In this document: one piece after another, positions 48,869 to 59,600 of the stretch
Position numbering within the stretch: the first letter of the stretch is position 1
How the letters are laid out: each line of letters opens with the position of its first letter
Assembly: GCA_023548195.1 (NCBI GenBank)
Contig: JAJHZJ010000336.1
Location: forward strand, 4,382,704-4,446,703
From: Bettongia penicillata ogilbyi
Taxonomy: Eukaryota; Chordata; Mammalia; Diprotodontia; Potoroidae
DNA: 64,000 bases
Direction: 5' to 3'
Program-made: the position numbers and the translations under genes
The notes under the pieces: model-generated
What the model was told of the DNA's origin: nothing
The model's database searches: none
The model's input: only the letters and a program-made list of their open reading frames with translations

Positions 48869-49249
48869 TTGACACTGTTGCTGAAGTTTGAGAAGTCAAG
48901 GGGAAACACATACCATTTGCAGGAATACAATACAACATCAGATCTAAAGACTACATTTTTAAATGTTTCCTGTGTAGCAAGAATTTGGTGCTAATGCTTG
49001 TTCAGTGACTATCAGAAGGCAAGGAGGGAGGAATGCTGAATAAAAGAAAGAGCTGGTCTAAAGGTTCAGGAAACAAATCAAAATCATTTCAAGATCAACA
49101 TGCACAAAACTCCTTTTCCTTTCTCTCCCAATTTCCCTGTCACTCATCAGTGCTGCCAACCATTTCCCCAGTCATTCATCCTTGAAAGCTTGAGATAATT
49201 AACTGATTCATTCCTCTTTTTCACCAACGAAATTTGGTCAGTTATCAGG
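48869..49249. other. Noncoding DNA, nothing recognised
   Basis: No assigned element. Confidence 0.35.
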
Positions 49250-50440
49250 GTATATCAAATTTTCCTTCAAAATCTTGCATATCTATCTATCCTTCCCCAT
49301 ACATGTAATCCACTGTTACTACCACCCTAGTTCAAAACTATCAACACCTTTTGCCTGGATTAGGTGAAAGCCTACTAGCTAGTCTCCCTAACTTGAGGCC
49401 TTACCCTTCCTCTCTTTTATGCCAATTACCCACTTAAAAGAGCCAAAATAAATACTTCCTTAAATATTGTTATTCTGATACTCATCTGCTCAAAAACCTT
49501 CAATGGTTCCATTTCCTACTATATACAATACAAACTACTCTGCCTGGTTTTAAAGTCCATCCATTATCTGTTGCCAGTTTCTATGAAACTTTATACTCCA
49601 CCACTACTCAATTGATAGACTCTGTTCTAGTCAGGCACTCAAGAAATGTTTGTTGAATTTCTTCAGTGAGTGTCCCACTAATACCATGTTCCTCCCTAAC
49701 TGTCTCTTCAGACATTTCTATTAGCTTGGAATGCCCTGTCTTTCTATGGCCTCCATCAAAATCCTACAATCTTTCAAATTACAAGTCAAGTTCCATCTTT
49801 TCCATGAAACATTTCCTTGTCTAGAAATCTAGCTCTCACAAATTTTCTCCTCTAAAGTGTGAGGTCCCTTATAGACTATATCATACAACTTACATTTAAC
49901 AGAATTGTTGCAGTCCACCTCCTACCTTCACAAGAGGAAGGTCCAATATGAGTCTGTGTTAGATAACAATCCAAGAGAAATAAAACGAAAGTTAATTTCA
50001 TTGGACTTTCCAGAGAAATGGTTCAGGGTCCTTAAAAAGAAAACCTTAATCACTATCAGAGAAAATGATCATTTTCATATATAAAGTAGAATAGAAAAAG
50101 GATTTATATGTGAAATTGCAAATCTGGTATTATGCAGAATTTGCTTTTCCTTCAAAATATATAAAAGAAATCAACAAAAGCTGGACTTCACTCTATTCTA
50201 GTATTCTGATCGGTATGCCCTTTGCCTCCATCAAAGGATTTTCCTTGGTACCTTGATTCCTGAGGCATATTCATATCAGTAATATGTCAGGCTTAGTAGA
50301 CTGGCACCGTATTATTCCCAAAATACTATCTTGTATTGTTTTTAACTTGTTTTTATGACTATGTCCCCAAACAGACTACAAGCTCCCTGAAGACATGGGA
50401 TGTCATTTTTTTTCTATTATTTTAAAGAACTCAATACATA
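49250..50440 (+). mobile_element. L2 LINE, sense, interrupted
   Basis: L2 blocks are clear at about 49250-49910 and again near 50340-50440, where 'agactacaagctccctgaag' is the L2 3' UTR block. About 400 bases between them (49911-50330) are not clearly L2. Frames are broken. Confidence 0.65.
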
Positions 50441-50632
50441 GGATGATAAATCTAGAGCAGAAAGAGACCTGAAGGACAATTTATTCCAACTCCCTTATTT
50501 TACAAATAAGGAAACTGAGGCTTGGAGAACTCAAGATCACATAGGTAGTAAGCATCAGATATAGAATTTGAACCCAGATTTTTTGATTCCAGAATTAGAA
50601 TTATTTCTCCTACACTATATAGCTTCCTGATA
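50441..50632 (-). mobile_element. MIR/CORE-SINE, antisense
   Basis: 'ataaggaaactgaggcttgg' and 'gatcacataggtagtaag', followed by 'atttgaacccagattttttg', are the reverse-complement signature of MIR-type SINEs. Near full length but diverged. Confidence 0.75.
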
Positions 50633-50639
50633 AAAAGTA

Positions 50640-51275
50640 AGAACAGGACACATCAGAAATGGGTTTCAAACCTATGCTTCCCTGCACAGATGAGACTAGC
50701 GCCTTAGACCACACAGCTCTCCTGACATCAGTGATTCTGCCATCGAGCTCAATGAATATCCAGTCCATCTTCCACAATGCCACCAAAGTGATTTCCATTA
50801 AGCACAGGTCTGACCTGATCCTCTTATCAAATTTTAGTGGCTCCTTATTGTCTCTAGGATAAACTATGAACTATGTAGCTTTGAAGGTCCTTTATACCTT
50901 GACCCCACACTTGCAGATTACTCTCCTCCTGTGCTCTACAATTCTGTCAAACTGGTTTTCTCTCTGTTTCTCACATGACACTTCATCTCCAGTCTCAGTA
51001 CCTTTGCACTGGATCACTACAGACCCAGAATGTGCTCAAAATTTTCTAATTCCCACACATGCCATTGTTCTCCCCCTCCCACACTACCTTATATTTCTTC
51101 TATTTCGTTACTTTTTATTCATTTGTATCTATTTTCTTTAAACTTATTCTGAATAATTTATGTATGTTGTTTTCTCTCCCATTATAGGGTAATCTCTGAA
51201 TCTATTTCTCTAGCACTGAACAGCATCTGGCTCATCAGTAGATCCTTAGTAAATGCTTACTGATTAACTGGATGG
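50640..51275 (+). mobile_element. L2 LINE 3' region, sense
   Basis: A continuous sense L2 from an ORF2 remnant ('tccacaatgccaccaaagtg') to the 3' terminus ('gatccttagtaaatgcttac'). Confidence 0.75.
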
Positions 51276-51939
51276 TTGATTGATAAAACAATACAATAAC
51301 TTCACTACTTAGCTAGTACATGAATAAATAAATCCATAACTGAGAGTCCATCAGTTCTTCCATCAAAGAAAGAGTCTCCCCCAAAATCAGGAGGAAAACA
51401 AAACCACCTTTGGCCACTAGGAGAGAGACAGTTCTCTTAAGGGTAATTAGACATTAACTAGAACATTTGATGGTTTAAGATTGTAGCCACATTCCATACA
51501 GTCTACTGAACAGGCTATCTAATACGTTGAGTTTTCTAAAAGCAGGCTTCCCTGCCGTTATCATTTTTTAAAAAAATATTTCTTTAACAACAGCATGGAA
51601 AGGATATTCAGATAAAATGCAGTATTGGTTCAGCTGGACATAACTTCCCTTCCTCTACATTTACCATGGTGGATGCCTGGTCAGAATTGTGGCAAACCAA
51701 AGGAGCCTCCAATTGCTCTTATATTGGCTTTTGTACTTAGAAAACAAGGAAGTTGTACTAACAGCTTATACCTTAGTCCTTTGACTAAGTCTTTAATATT
51801 ATTTCATCATCTTTTAGGGAAAAAAATATCCTAACCTCTGTGGCAAGGACCTTCGTACATGTTGCTTCTACCATAAATAACTCCATTCTTCACCTTTCTG
51901 CTATATCTGATCCTATTTACATATATACATATATATACA
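51276..51939. other. Noncoding DNA, nothing recognised
   Basis: No assigned element except a TA/CA-rich stretch at its right end (about 51918-51965). Confidence 0.35.
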
Positions 51940-52195
51940 TACACAAATACACATCTACGTACATATGCATATATTTATTTTAATCAGGCAAAATTCACCT
52001 CACCGTCCCATCCCAATGGCCACTCCCATCTCTAATTGTGAACACAAGAAAAAAACTAATTCCATTATAAAAACATATAGTCAACCAAAACAATTTTCTG
52101 GATTGGCCATATACAAAAATATATTTGCCTCAAGACATTCCTCCCATCTCTTCCTTGTTTGGATAGATTTCTACTTGTGCACCCTGATAATGTGA
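51940..52195 (-). mobile_element. LINE-1 3' UTR, antisense
   Basis: The reverse complement resembles the marsupial LINE-1 3' UTR, with a 'tatggccaat...ttggttgactat' block comparable to 3820-3860 of the plus-strand copy. It abuts the HAL1-like element on the same strand and may be a separate insertion or the tail of the same element. Confidence 0.5.
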
Positions 52196-54256
52196 AATAA
52201 TTTTCTCCAATCTTCCTTTCTCTTCTTTCTCAGTGCATTCTTTCCCTCTCTTTCCATTCTTAAGATCATCAAGACAGAACCACTTCCAATCTAATTGTAT
52301 TCCCTCTCTGACCCCTGCTGATGATGGTGAGGATATATTATTATCTCCTCATACCTAAATATAAGCAGTTTATCCTTGTCTAGTCCTTTATCATCTTTCA
52401 TTCATGTTTACCTTTTTTAATGTTTCCTTGAACTTCAAAGTTTCTATGCTGTTATGATGTTTTCATCAGGAATGTTTGGAAATTCTCTATTTCATTAAAA
52501 ATTTATTTCCCCCTTTTGAAATACACTCACTTTTGCTGGGTAAGTTAGTCTTGGTTTACTCAACATACTTCCTTCACTTTCTGAAAAAGTGTATTCCAAG
52601 TTCTCCAGTCCTTTAAATTGATAGCTGTTATATCACATGTGATGCTAACTGTAGTTTCTGAGTCCTTGAATTCTTTCTTTCTGCCTGCTTTTCTTTGACC
52701 TGGAGTCTCAGGATTTTGGTTATGATTTTCCTGGGAGTTTTCATTTTGAGGTTTCTTTCAGGAGTGGACGGGCAGGTTCTTTCTATTTTTACTTTGCCCT
52801 TTGGTTCTAAAAGATCTGGGAAATTTTCTTTTAAGATTTCTCAAAATATGATGTTTAGGCTCTTTTTTGGGGGAGGAGGGTCATGGCACTGAGACAGTCC
52901 CATGATTCTCAATTTTTTTCTTCTCAATCTGTTTTCCAGGTCAGTTTTTATTAAGAGGCACCTCACACTTTATTCTTCTAGCCTTTTGATTTGGTTTGAT
53001 TACATAATGTTCTTTATGGGAGTCATTGGCTCTATTTGGTCCATCCTAATTTTCAGTGAGTTTGTTGTTTGGGCAAGGTTTTATATACCTCTTGTGACAA
53101 GCTGTCAAGTCCCTTTCCAATTCTTTCTTCCATGGCTCTCATTTCTTTTCCAATTTCCCCCCAATTATACTCATTCCAATTATAAAAATAATTTTAAATT
53201 ATTTTTTAAACTCTTACTTTCTATCTTCTAGGAATTCTACTTCAGTTTGTGCCCAATCTACATTTTGCTCTAAAGCTTTGCTCATAGATGTTCTAGTCAT
53301 TCTCTTCTTCTGTGTTTGTCTTAAGTTTCTTTGTTGCCATAACTGCTCTTTATGGTGAATTTTTTTTATTTGTTCATTCTTGCAGCCTACTTCTTGAAGT
53401 TAGACTTAATGTTAGGGCTAGGCTCTGTGGTACTTCTAAAGGAAGGTCTGGGCTAGTTTTATTGCTACTTTCTTGGGGTAGTGAATAATATATTATTCTA
53501 GGATCGCAGAAAGGCTGGAGACTTGCAAGCTTTCAGTGCTCTTACAGTGCCCTGATCCAGAGCAAAGTCTATTTGTTCCCCATTTAGCCCCCCAGTGAGA
53601 CCTGTGCAAGTTCCTGACATGGGTTTGGGTCTGACTGCTATTAGACTCAATCCCTATCAGCCAGCTAGAAAACTGTTGGTTCAAAGTGGCAGAACTGCAA
53701 ACTCCCCTGTGGTCTAGGGTAAGGGTTAGGGTTCATGTGCTGGCTACTCCTCTGAAGGCTGAGATAGAAGCTAAAAATGAGACTGCTTTGTGCCTAGTGA
53801 ACCGCACACTTCTGGCTTCTAAATTTTCATTCTTAGTATACTGCCTGGAATCTCCCTATCTGGAAAGCTAATACTGTGTGCAGATCCCCTTTTCAATCTG
53901 CCCTGGATCTATAACCTAGGAATGAGTAGTGGATAACAAAGTTGCCAACTGGCACTTGTCTCCTTAATAGTTCTTAATACTTTCCTTGTATGGAACTCTG
54001 GAACCTCCCCTTGATATACAGCTTCTCCTTGGGTGCTGGACTGCTCCATATGTAGTGTGCTTCTGGCCTAACCCAGTCCTCTGCAGACCTCCCTTTCTGT
54101 CTTACTATGCTGAGCTGGGCTGGACAAATGACACACTGTGCAATTTTTTGAATTTTCCCATCAGAATTTGGTCTGGTACATTTTCTAGAGTTTGGAGTAA
54201 TACTTGGAAGAGAATTCACTGCACTGCTCCCTACCACTCAGCCATCTTGGCTCCAT
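52196..54256 (-). mobile_element. Second ORF1-only LINE-1 relative (HAL1-like)
   Basis: The right end 'cagccatcttggctccatc' (54239-54257) is the reverse complement of a LINE-1 5' terminus. Leftward come a 5' UTR (about 53400-54256), ORF1 remnants (about 52440-53330) and a short 3' region, with no ORF2. The layout parallels 8927-11024. The left boundary is uncertain and I found no convincing target duplication, so an internally deleted LINE-1 remains possible, especially with LINE-1 3' UTR just to the left. Confidence 0.6.
52440..53330 (-). pseudogene. Decayed LINE-1/HAL1 ORF1
   Basis: The minus strand at about 52745-52805 encodes 'EPKGKVKIERTCPSTPERN', matching the ORF1 RNA-recognition block of the first element (EPEGKIEIERTHQSPPERD) at most positions. 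The coiled-coil part lies to the right. Multiple stops break the frame. Confidence 0.65.
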
Positions 54257-54394
54257 CCATGTTTTTCTATGGACCATTCTAAATGAACTATATGATAGAA
54301 AGGTAAATTGAACTGACCCACTTCTATGGAGTTTTATTCTACTTTGATTCTTCCTTGCACACATAGCAGCTGCTCTAAACCTTATTTTTTTCAA
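54257..54394. other. Short noncoding flank
   Basis: Flank between the HAL1-like element and the next L2. Nothing recognised. Confidence 0.35.
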
Positions 54395-56040
54395 GCCTTT
54401 ACACCATCAAGTACATGAGTGGGAAAATATCATCCATGCTCTACCTCAAAGTCCTTCTACATCACACCCATTCCCTTCTCCTTTGCTCTAGGGTTCTGAA
54501 TAAGAAATGGTCCTTCTTTTCTCCCAGCCAGCCCTTGGACTCCTGCATCTTCCTTTCCAGCTTCTGTGAGGGCTTGTCCCTCCAATCACTGTCATTCTCT
54601 TTTATCTTTAATCTCTCCTTATTAACTGGCTCTTTCCCTGCCACCTACAAACAAGCCTAAGACTCCCACATCTTAAAACAAAAATAAAGCCTTACTTTAC
54701 TCTGCTTTTCCCCTTAGTTACCATCTATACCTTTCCCCTGCTCTCACAGCCAAAGACTTAGAAGAGGCTGTCTATTTCACCCACTTGAGATCTTACTTCC
54801 AACCCTACCGGGATCACACTCTACTGAAATTGCTCCTTTCAATGTTAATAAAGATATCTTAATAAATTTCACAACCTTTACTCAGGCCTTATCCTTCAAT
54901 TACTAGTGCGACTGACTACCTCTCCCTCTTCGGTTCTGATGACATTGCTCTCTTCCCCAGTTCTTCTGGTCTGACCATTACATTCCTTGGTAGATCTTCA
55001 CTTCTGTTCCACTCCTTAATAGTGGATTTTTCATTCTTGGTACGCTCATTAACCTCATGAGTTCAATTATGATCTCTCTGCAATTTATTCTCAAACTGAC
55101 ATGCATAATCCTAATCTCTTTTGAGTTCTAACTCCAAATCGTCACTGGATATCTCTACCTCTATGTCCCACAAACATTTCAAATTGAACATGTTCCAAAA
55201 CAGAGCTTTTGTTAAAGGTACCATCATCCTCCTAGTCACCAATGTTTGCAACTTCTGTGTCATCTTATTGCTCACACCTCTTCCACATATCCAATCCATT
55301 TTTACATCCTGTTGTTTTTTTCCTTCACAACCTCTCTCATATATATCTCCATTTTTCTACTCACACAGCCATCCTCTTAGTTCAGACCTTCAAAACCTAC
55401 CTCTGTCCTGGACTATTGCAATAACTTTCCTGTTGGTCTCCCTCCATCAAGTCTCTCCTTTCCAAACCTTCCTCCTCAGTTGCCAAAGTGATTTTCCTAA
55501 AGCACAGGACTGATGTCACCCATCAATCAACTCCAGGGGCTCTCTATTATCTCCAGGACTAAAAATAAAATAATTAAGCCTTCAAAGACCCTGTACAACC
55601 TGATCCCTTGCTACTGAGTTTCTAGTTTTCTTATACTTTTCTCTCTTTCATATATTCTACCATACAACTACACCAACCTTCTTGTTGTTCCATCTCCTGA
55701 CTACTTGCTTTGTCAAAGACTGTTCCCTATACCTGGTATGCCCTCCCTTCTCACCTCTACCATCTGGTTTCCTTAGCTTTCTTAAAGACTCAGTTCATAT
55801 CCCATCTTCTATAGGAGGCATTTCCCAGTGCTCCTACATTACTATTAGTACCTTTCCTCTGAGATTACTTCCTGTTTACACTGTATATATCCTATATGTA
55901 CAAAGTTATTTACATGTTATCTCCCCAACTAGAATGTGCACTCCCTCAGGGCAGGGACTGTGTTTGCTTCTGCCTTTCTTTGTATCCTACAGATTTAACA
56001 GGGTCTGGAACAGAATGAGTGAATAATAAATTCTTATTTA
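54395..56040 (+). mobile_element. Long L2 LINE, sense
   Basis: About 1.65 kb follow L2 from the ORF2 region to the 3' UTR, including 'ctggactattgcaataactt' and the 3' block 'agaatgtgcactccctcagg'. This is the longest L2 in the window. The 130-residue frame at 55121-55513 is a surviving stretch in L2, not a host gene. Confidence 0.75.
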
Positions 56041-56139
56041 TTATCATCCTTCCCAAACTGTCCCTCCTTCAAACTTCATTATTTCTGTTGAAAGTACCAC
56101 TTTCAGTCACCAGAATAGCAACATATAGTGATCCTCAAC

Positions 56140-56480
56140 TCACTCATTCAATAAACATTTATTAAGCACCTACTATGTTTCAGGCTAAGCACTGGGAAAA
56201 CAAAAAGAGGGAAAAGATAGTCCCTGCCCTCAAGGAGCTTACAATCTAATGGGGGAGACAACAATGCAAGCTACATACGGGACGGGGAGGGGGGGGGGCG
56301 GGAATAATTAACAGAAAGAAAGCACTAGAATTAAGAAGGACTGGGGAAGACTTTTAGTAAAAGAAGGTATTTTAATTGGGACTTAAAGGAAGCTGGAGAG
56401 GTCAGTAGGCAGAGTGGAGTAGGGACAGCATTCCAGGCACTATCATAAGAGAAAATGCCTGGAGACTTCCTAAGTGGATA
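56140..56480 (-). mobile_element. L2 LINE 3' end, antisense
   Basis: It starts with the antisense L2 terminus ('cattcaataaacatttatta', 'gcacctactatgtttcaggc') and continues to 'gggacagcattccaggcac'. It includes a G-run at 56289-56298. Confidence 0.75.
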
Positions 56481-56499
56481 GCTAGGAGACCACCGTCTT

Positions 56500-57118
56500 T
56501 GGATCTTTCCATACCCTCCCCCAGTATCCAATCAGTTGCTAATTCAACTCTATCTTTACAATATTTCTAACATCTATTTCCTTTGTCTCCACTCCTATAG
56601 CCATCTACCCCAATTCAGGTCCCTTTTACCTAGATTATTGCTATAGTCTTCTAACAGGATTCCTAACTTTCAATTTCTCCCTTTTCCAAACTCTCCTCTG
56701 TACAGCTGTCAAAAAAAAAACAGAGCCTATGTTACTCAATAATTTGGGGGGGCTCCCATTTGACACTAGGATAAAATACAAACTCCTTAGCATTTAAAGT
56801 TCTTTACAATCTCTACCTGCTTTAAGATCCAGTGACAATGGCCTCCTTGCTGTTCCTTCCACTAACCACTCTATCTCCTGACTCAGGGTACTTTCACTAG
56901 TTGTCTTCTATTCAAGTCTCAGTTAAAATCTCACTTTTCTATCATATACATGTATATATGTGTGTATGCACATATAAATATACACACATGTACATCTATA
57001 TCTTGTTTGTACATAGTTTCTTGAGGGTGGGAACTATTTTTGTCTTTGTATCCCTGATGCTTAACACAGTGCCTGGCACATAGTAGGCATTTCATATATG
57101 CTTACTGATTTGCTTGAC
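56500..57118 (+). mobile_element. L2 LINE 3' region, sense
   Basis: Sense L2 lying head-to-head with the previous antisense copy. It ends with the diagnostic 'cagtgcctggcacatagtag' (57067-57086). It contains a small TA/CA-rich expansion near 56945-57000. Confidence 0.8.
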
Positions 57119-57159
57119 TTGACTATCTGATTTTGTTTATTTTTCTGGATTAGTTTCCC

Positions 57160-57535
57160 ATTGTTCCCTTTCATGCATTCTCCCTTCTAAAGAAATGGGC
57201 CTACTCATTCTATGATTTTAGCATATCATCTTTTGCCTTTATGCTTTGAAGAGCTTTCCTCATGCTTGAACTACTCTATTTTACCTCAGCTTCATAAAAT
57301 CCATCACTTCTTTAAAGGCAGGGCTTATATGCCACCTCCTACAGGAAGACTGTCCTGATCCCCTAGTTTTTAGCCCTCACTCTCTTCTCAAATTATCTTT
57401 TACTCATTTGTCTGTTAGTTTCCTGGAGGGAAGGGACTATTTTTAATTTGTCTTTATATTTTCAGGACTTAGCACAGTACAATGCCTTGCACAAAATAGG
57501 TACTTAATAATGCTTGTTGAATTGAATTAATATGA
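57160..57535 (+). mobile_element. L2 LINE 3' end, sense
   Basis: Another 3' end in the same orientation, ending 'aatgccttgcacaaaatagg' and 'aataatgcttgttgaattga'. Confidence 0.75.
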
Positions 57536-58829
57536 AAAGACAAATCTTCATCTTTAACTTACAGTACTCCATAAAGTAAACATCTTGATCAAGGTAGAAG
57601 AATTTAACTCGGAGTATGTATTTGGATGCCTAGGCAATTGTTACAAATAAAATTAAATAGCATCATTATCATAAGGCAGTAATATTTGTCATTTATGTTA
57701 TATTTACTGAAGGAGTTCTAAGTTCTTGATAAACCTTAATTTTTTACCACAATGGCAAAGTTGGTAAACTTCGGTGTACAGTGATTATGAACAAATAAAT
57801 CATCACTTAAGAAGGTATTAAATTGAGGAAAAATATAGGATTTAATTATCTAGATAGATAGTCTACTGGTTTGGGAAATTGACAGATGATACTTTGCTCC
57901 CTATCACTTTGAGTCAATTATAATAATTTCTAAATCATTCTCTAATCTACAAAATGAAAAGAATTCACTTCAAGGTTAAAAGGGTTAACATACTCCTCAA
58001 AGAAAAGCTACCTATTCAATCAATACTTACATGCAGGCACTGTGGTACATGTTTTAAAAAGTATTTAAAATAATGCATTTACATTTTAACAGTTATACAA
58101 TTAGTTTTTTTTTTAAAAAAAAAGACCAAAAGCTGACTAAATAACCCTAATTGGAATTTAGTTTTAATAAGATATTGAAGTATCTCATAAGGTACCATTC
58201 TTTCATATGTTTTCACATACAATATTTGACTGATATGTTTATCATCCTACCTACTCTATTAAGCCACAATCACATCAAAGTCTATCTATATTTCTAATCT
58301 TTAATGAGTGTTAAATTAAAGTTTTTATGGAATGACAATATTTTTGATTATATGTCCAATCCAAATACAATGCAAGGAACCAGATATAAAAAAGCACTCC
58401 CTTCGGTGACCAAATGGACAGGGCTTCCAAGGTACTACCGTATTCCCCAAAGAGAAAACAAAAAATTCTGCCTAGTAGGTTTTCCCCCTGCTATGTTGTC
58501 CAATACTAATTATAAAACGGTACAGATGTAGCCCTTCTCAAAATGCAAAGGGACTGTGCATATATGCAAAAAACAACTATTTTTTATGCTTCCAAATTCT
58601 TAATCCTGTTTGGAGCTGTCAGTGGGGGTTAATGGAAGCCTTGGATAGGAGAATTCCAATCTGGTTGGCAGATGGATAGGTTGGTTATAGCTGCATAACT
58701 ATGTCTTGCCTGCAGGCACAATTCAGAACACTGTTAAAGCAATATAAAGTCTCTGTCAAGCTGAACCATTTGGATCAGTAGCAAGGAGAAATAATAATAA
58801 AAAAAAGAAGTTCATTTCTGGGCCTTGTG
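57536..58829. other. Repeat-poor noncoding DNA; weak CNE candidates near 58300-58540 and 58590-58760
   Basis: No transposable element was recognised. The stretch 58380-58530 retains a few CpGs and an open 75-codon frame of unknown type. 58590-58760 contains CTGTCA (58616-58621) and a palindromic 'gcctgcaggc' near 58709. Confidence 0.4.
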
Positions 58830-59600
58830 CATTTATGCTAGTATGCAGAAACTGATTAATTGTCATAGTGTGTTGGTCTTCTATACCTCAGATTTCTACT
58901 TCTGGAGTAGATTTTGCATGCTAATATAATCATTCTCCCTCTTGAGACATTAGCAAATAATCAAATGAAAAACAGGATCATAATTTACCGAGATTCGAGC
59001 AATTCTCTATGCAAATTTGACTTGTTATTGCTGCTGCCTCGTTAATCTGAATGCCTTTGACAAACTCCTTTGATTTATGAACTCGTGACAACTCCAATGT
59101 GTATATATTTTGCTAGATTGACATTATCATTAAGAGTGGGTGGACTAAGCTCACATGAATGGCTGATTTTATTCGCTGGTGTCTGCTGCTCAACAGCTGA
59201 GCATCTCCTTCTCACAAAGCCCCTGAGCGGCAGGCTCTTCCCATCTACCCATCCATTCATCATCTCGATGTTAATTGGCCCAGGCTTTAAGCAAATTTTC
59301 AACACGATTTAAAGGCACGATGACACTGATTACTGACCCTCTGCCATACGGTGCCTATTGATTAACCTGACAGAGATGATGAGCTTGAGGGAAACTAGGT
59401 GTGTGGGGACCTCAGGGGAAAAAATATATTGTCTATGCAGGCAAACACTTGTCATTACCTCACAAGCCAGAATTTGCACAGCATACATCCTTAAAACGCA
59501 CTATTGCCTTAACACCTATAGCTAATGCAGAAAGTGCTTTCTGTTCTGTAATATCAGTTCACTGATATTACAAATATGTCATGTCATAGCACATGACACA
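58830..59600. promoter_or_regulatory. Putative conserved noncoding element G
   Basis: About eleven CpGs are clustered between 58988 and 59500 in an otherwise CpG-poor setting, with no repeat or coding signature. Both strands are open over about 59070-59312 but without family likeness. Factor-like sites: octamer ATGCAAAT (59009-59016), TCF/LEF-like CCTTTGAT (59067-59074), several TTAAT homeodomain cores, and a perfect hairpin palindrome at 59547-59572. I infer a developmental enhancer; the target gene is unknown. Confidence 0.55.
59547..59572. repeat. Perfect inverted repeat with 4-base loop
   Basis: Arms 'tgtaatatcag' (59547-59557) and 'ctgatattaca' (59562-59572) pair perfectly around 'ttca'. 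Confidence 0.95.

Noticed and set aside
53715..53733. Telomere-like 'tagggtaagggttagggtt'
   Set aside because: Only about three imperfect units, located in a LINE-1-type 5' UTR; too short to be an interstitial telomeric array.
55121..55513. 130-codon plus-strand frame
   Set aside because: It falls inside a long sense L2 and is not a host gene.
58304..58531. 75-codon frame with a few CpGs
   Set aside because: No family likeness and no supporting promoter, splice or poly-A arrangement.
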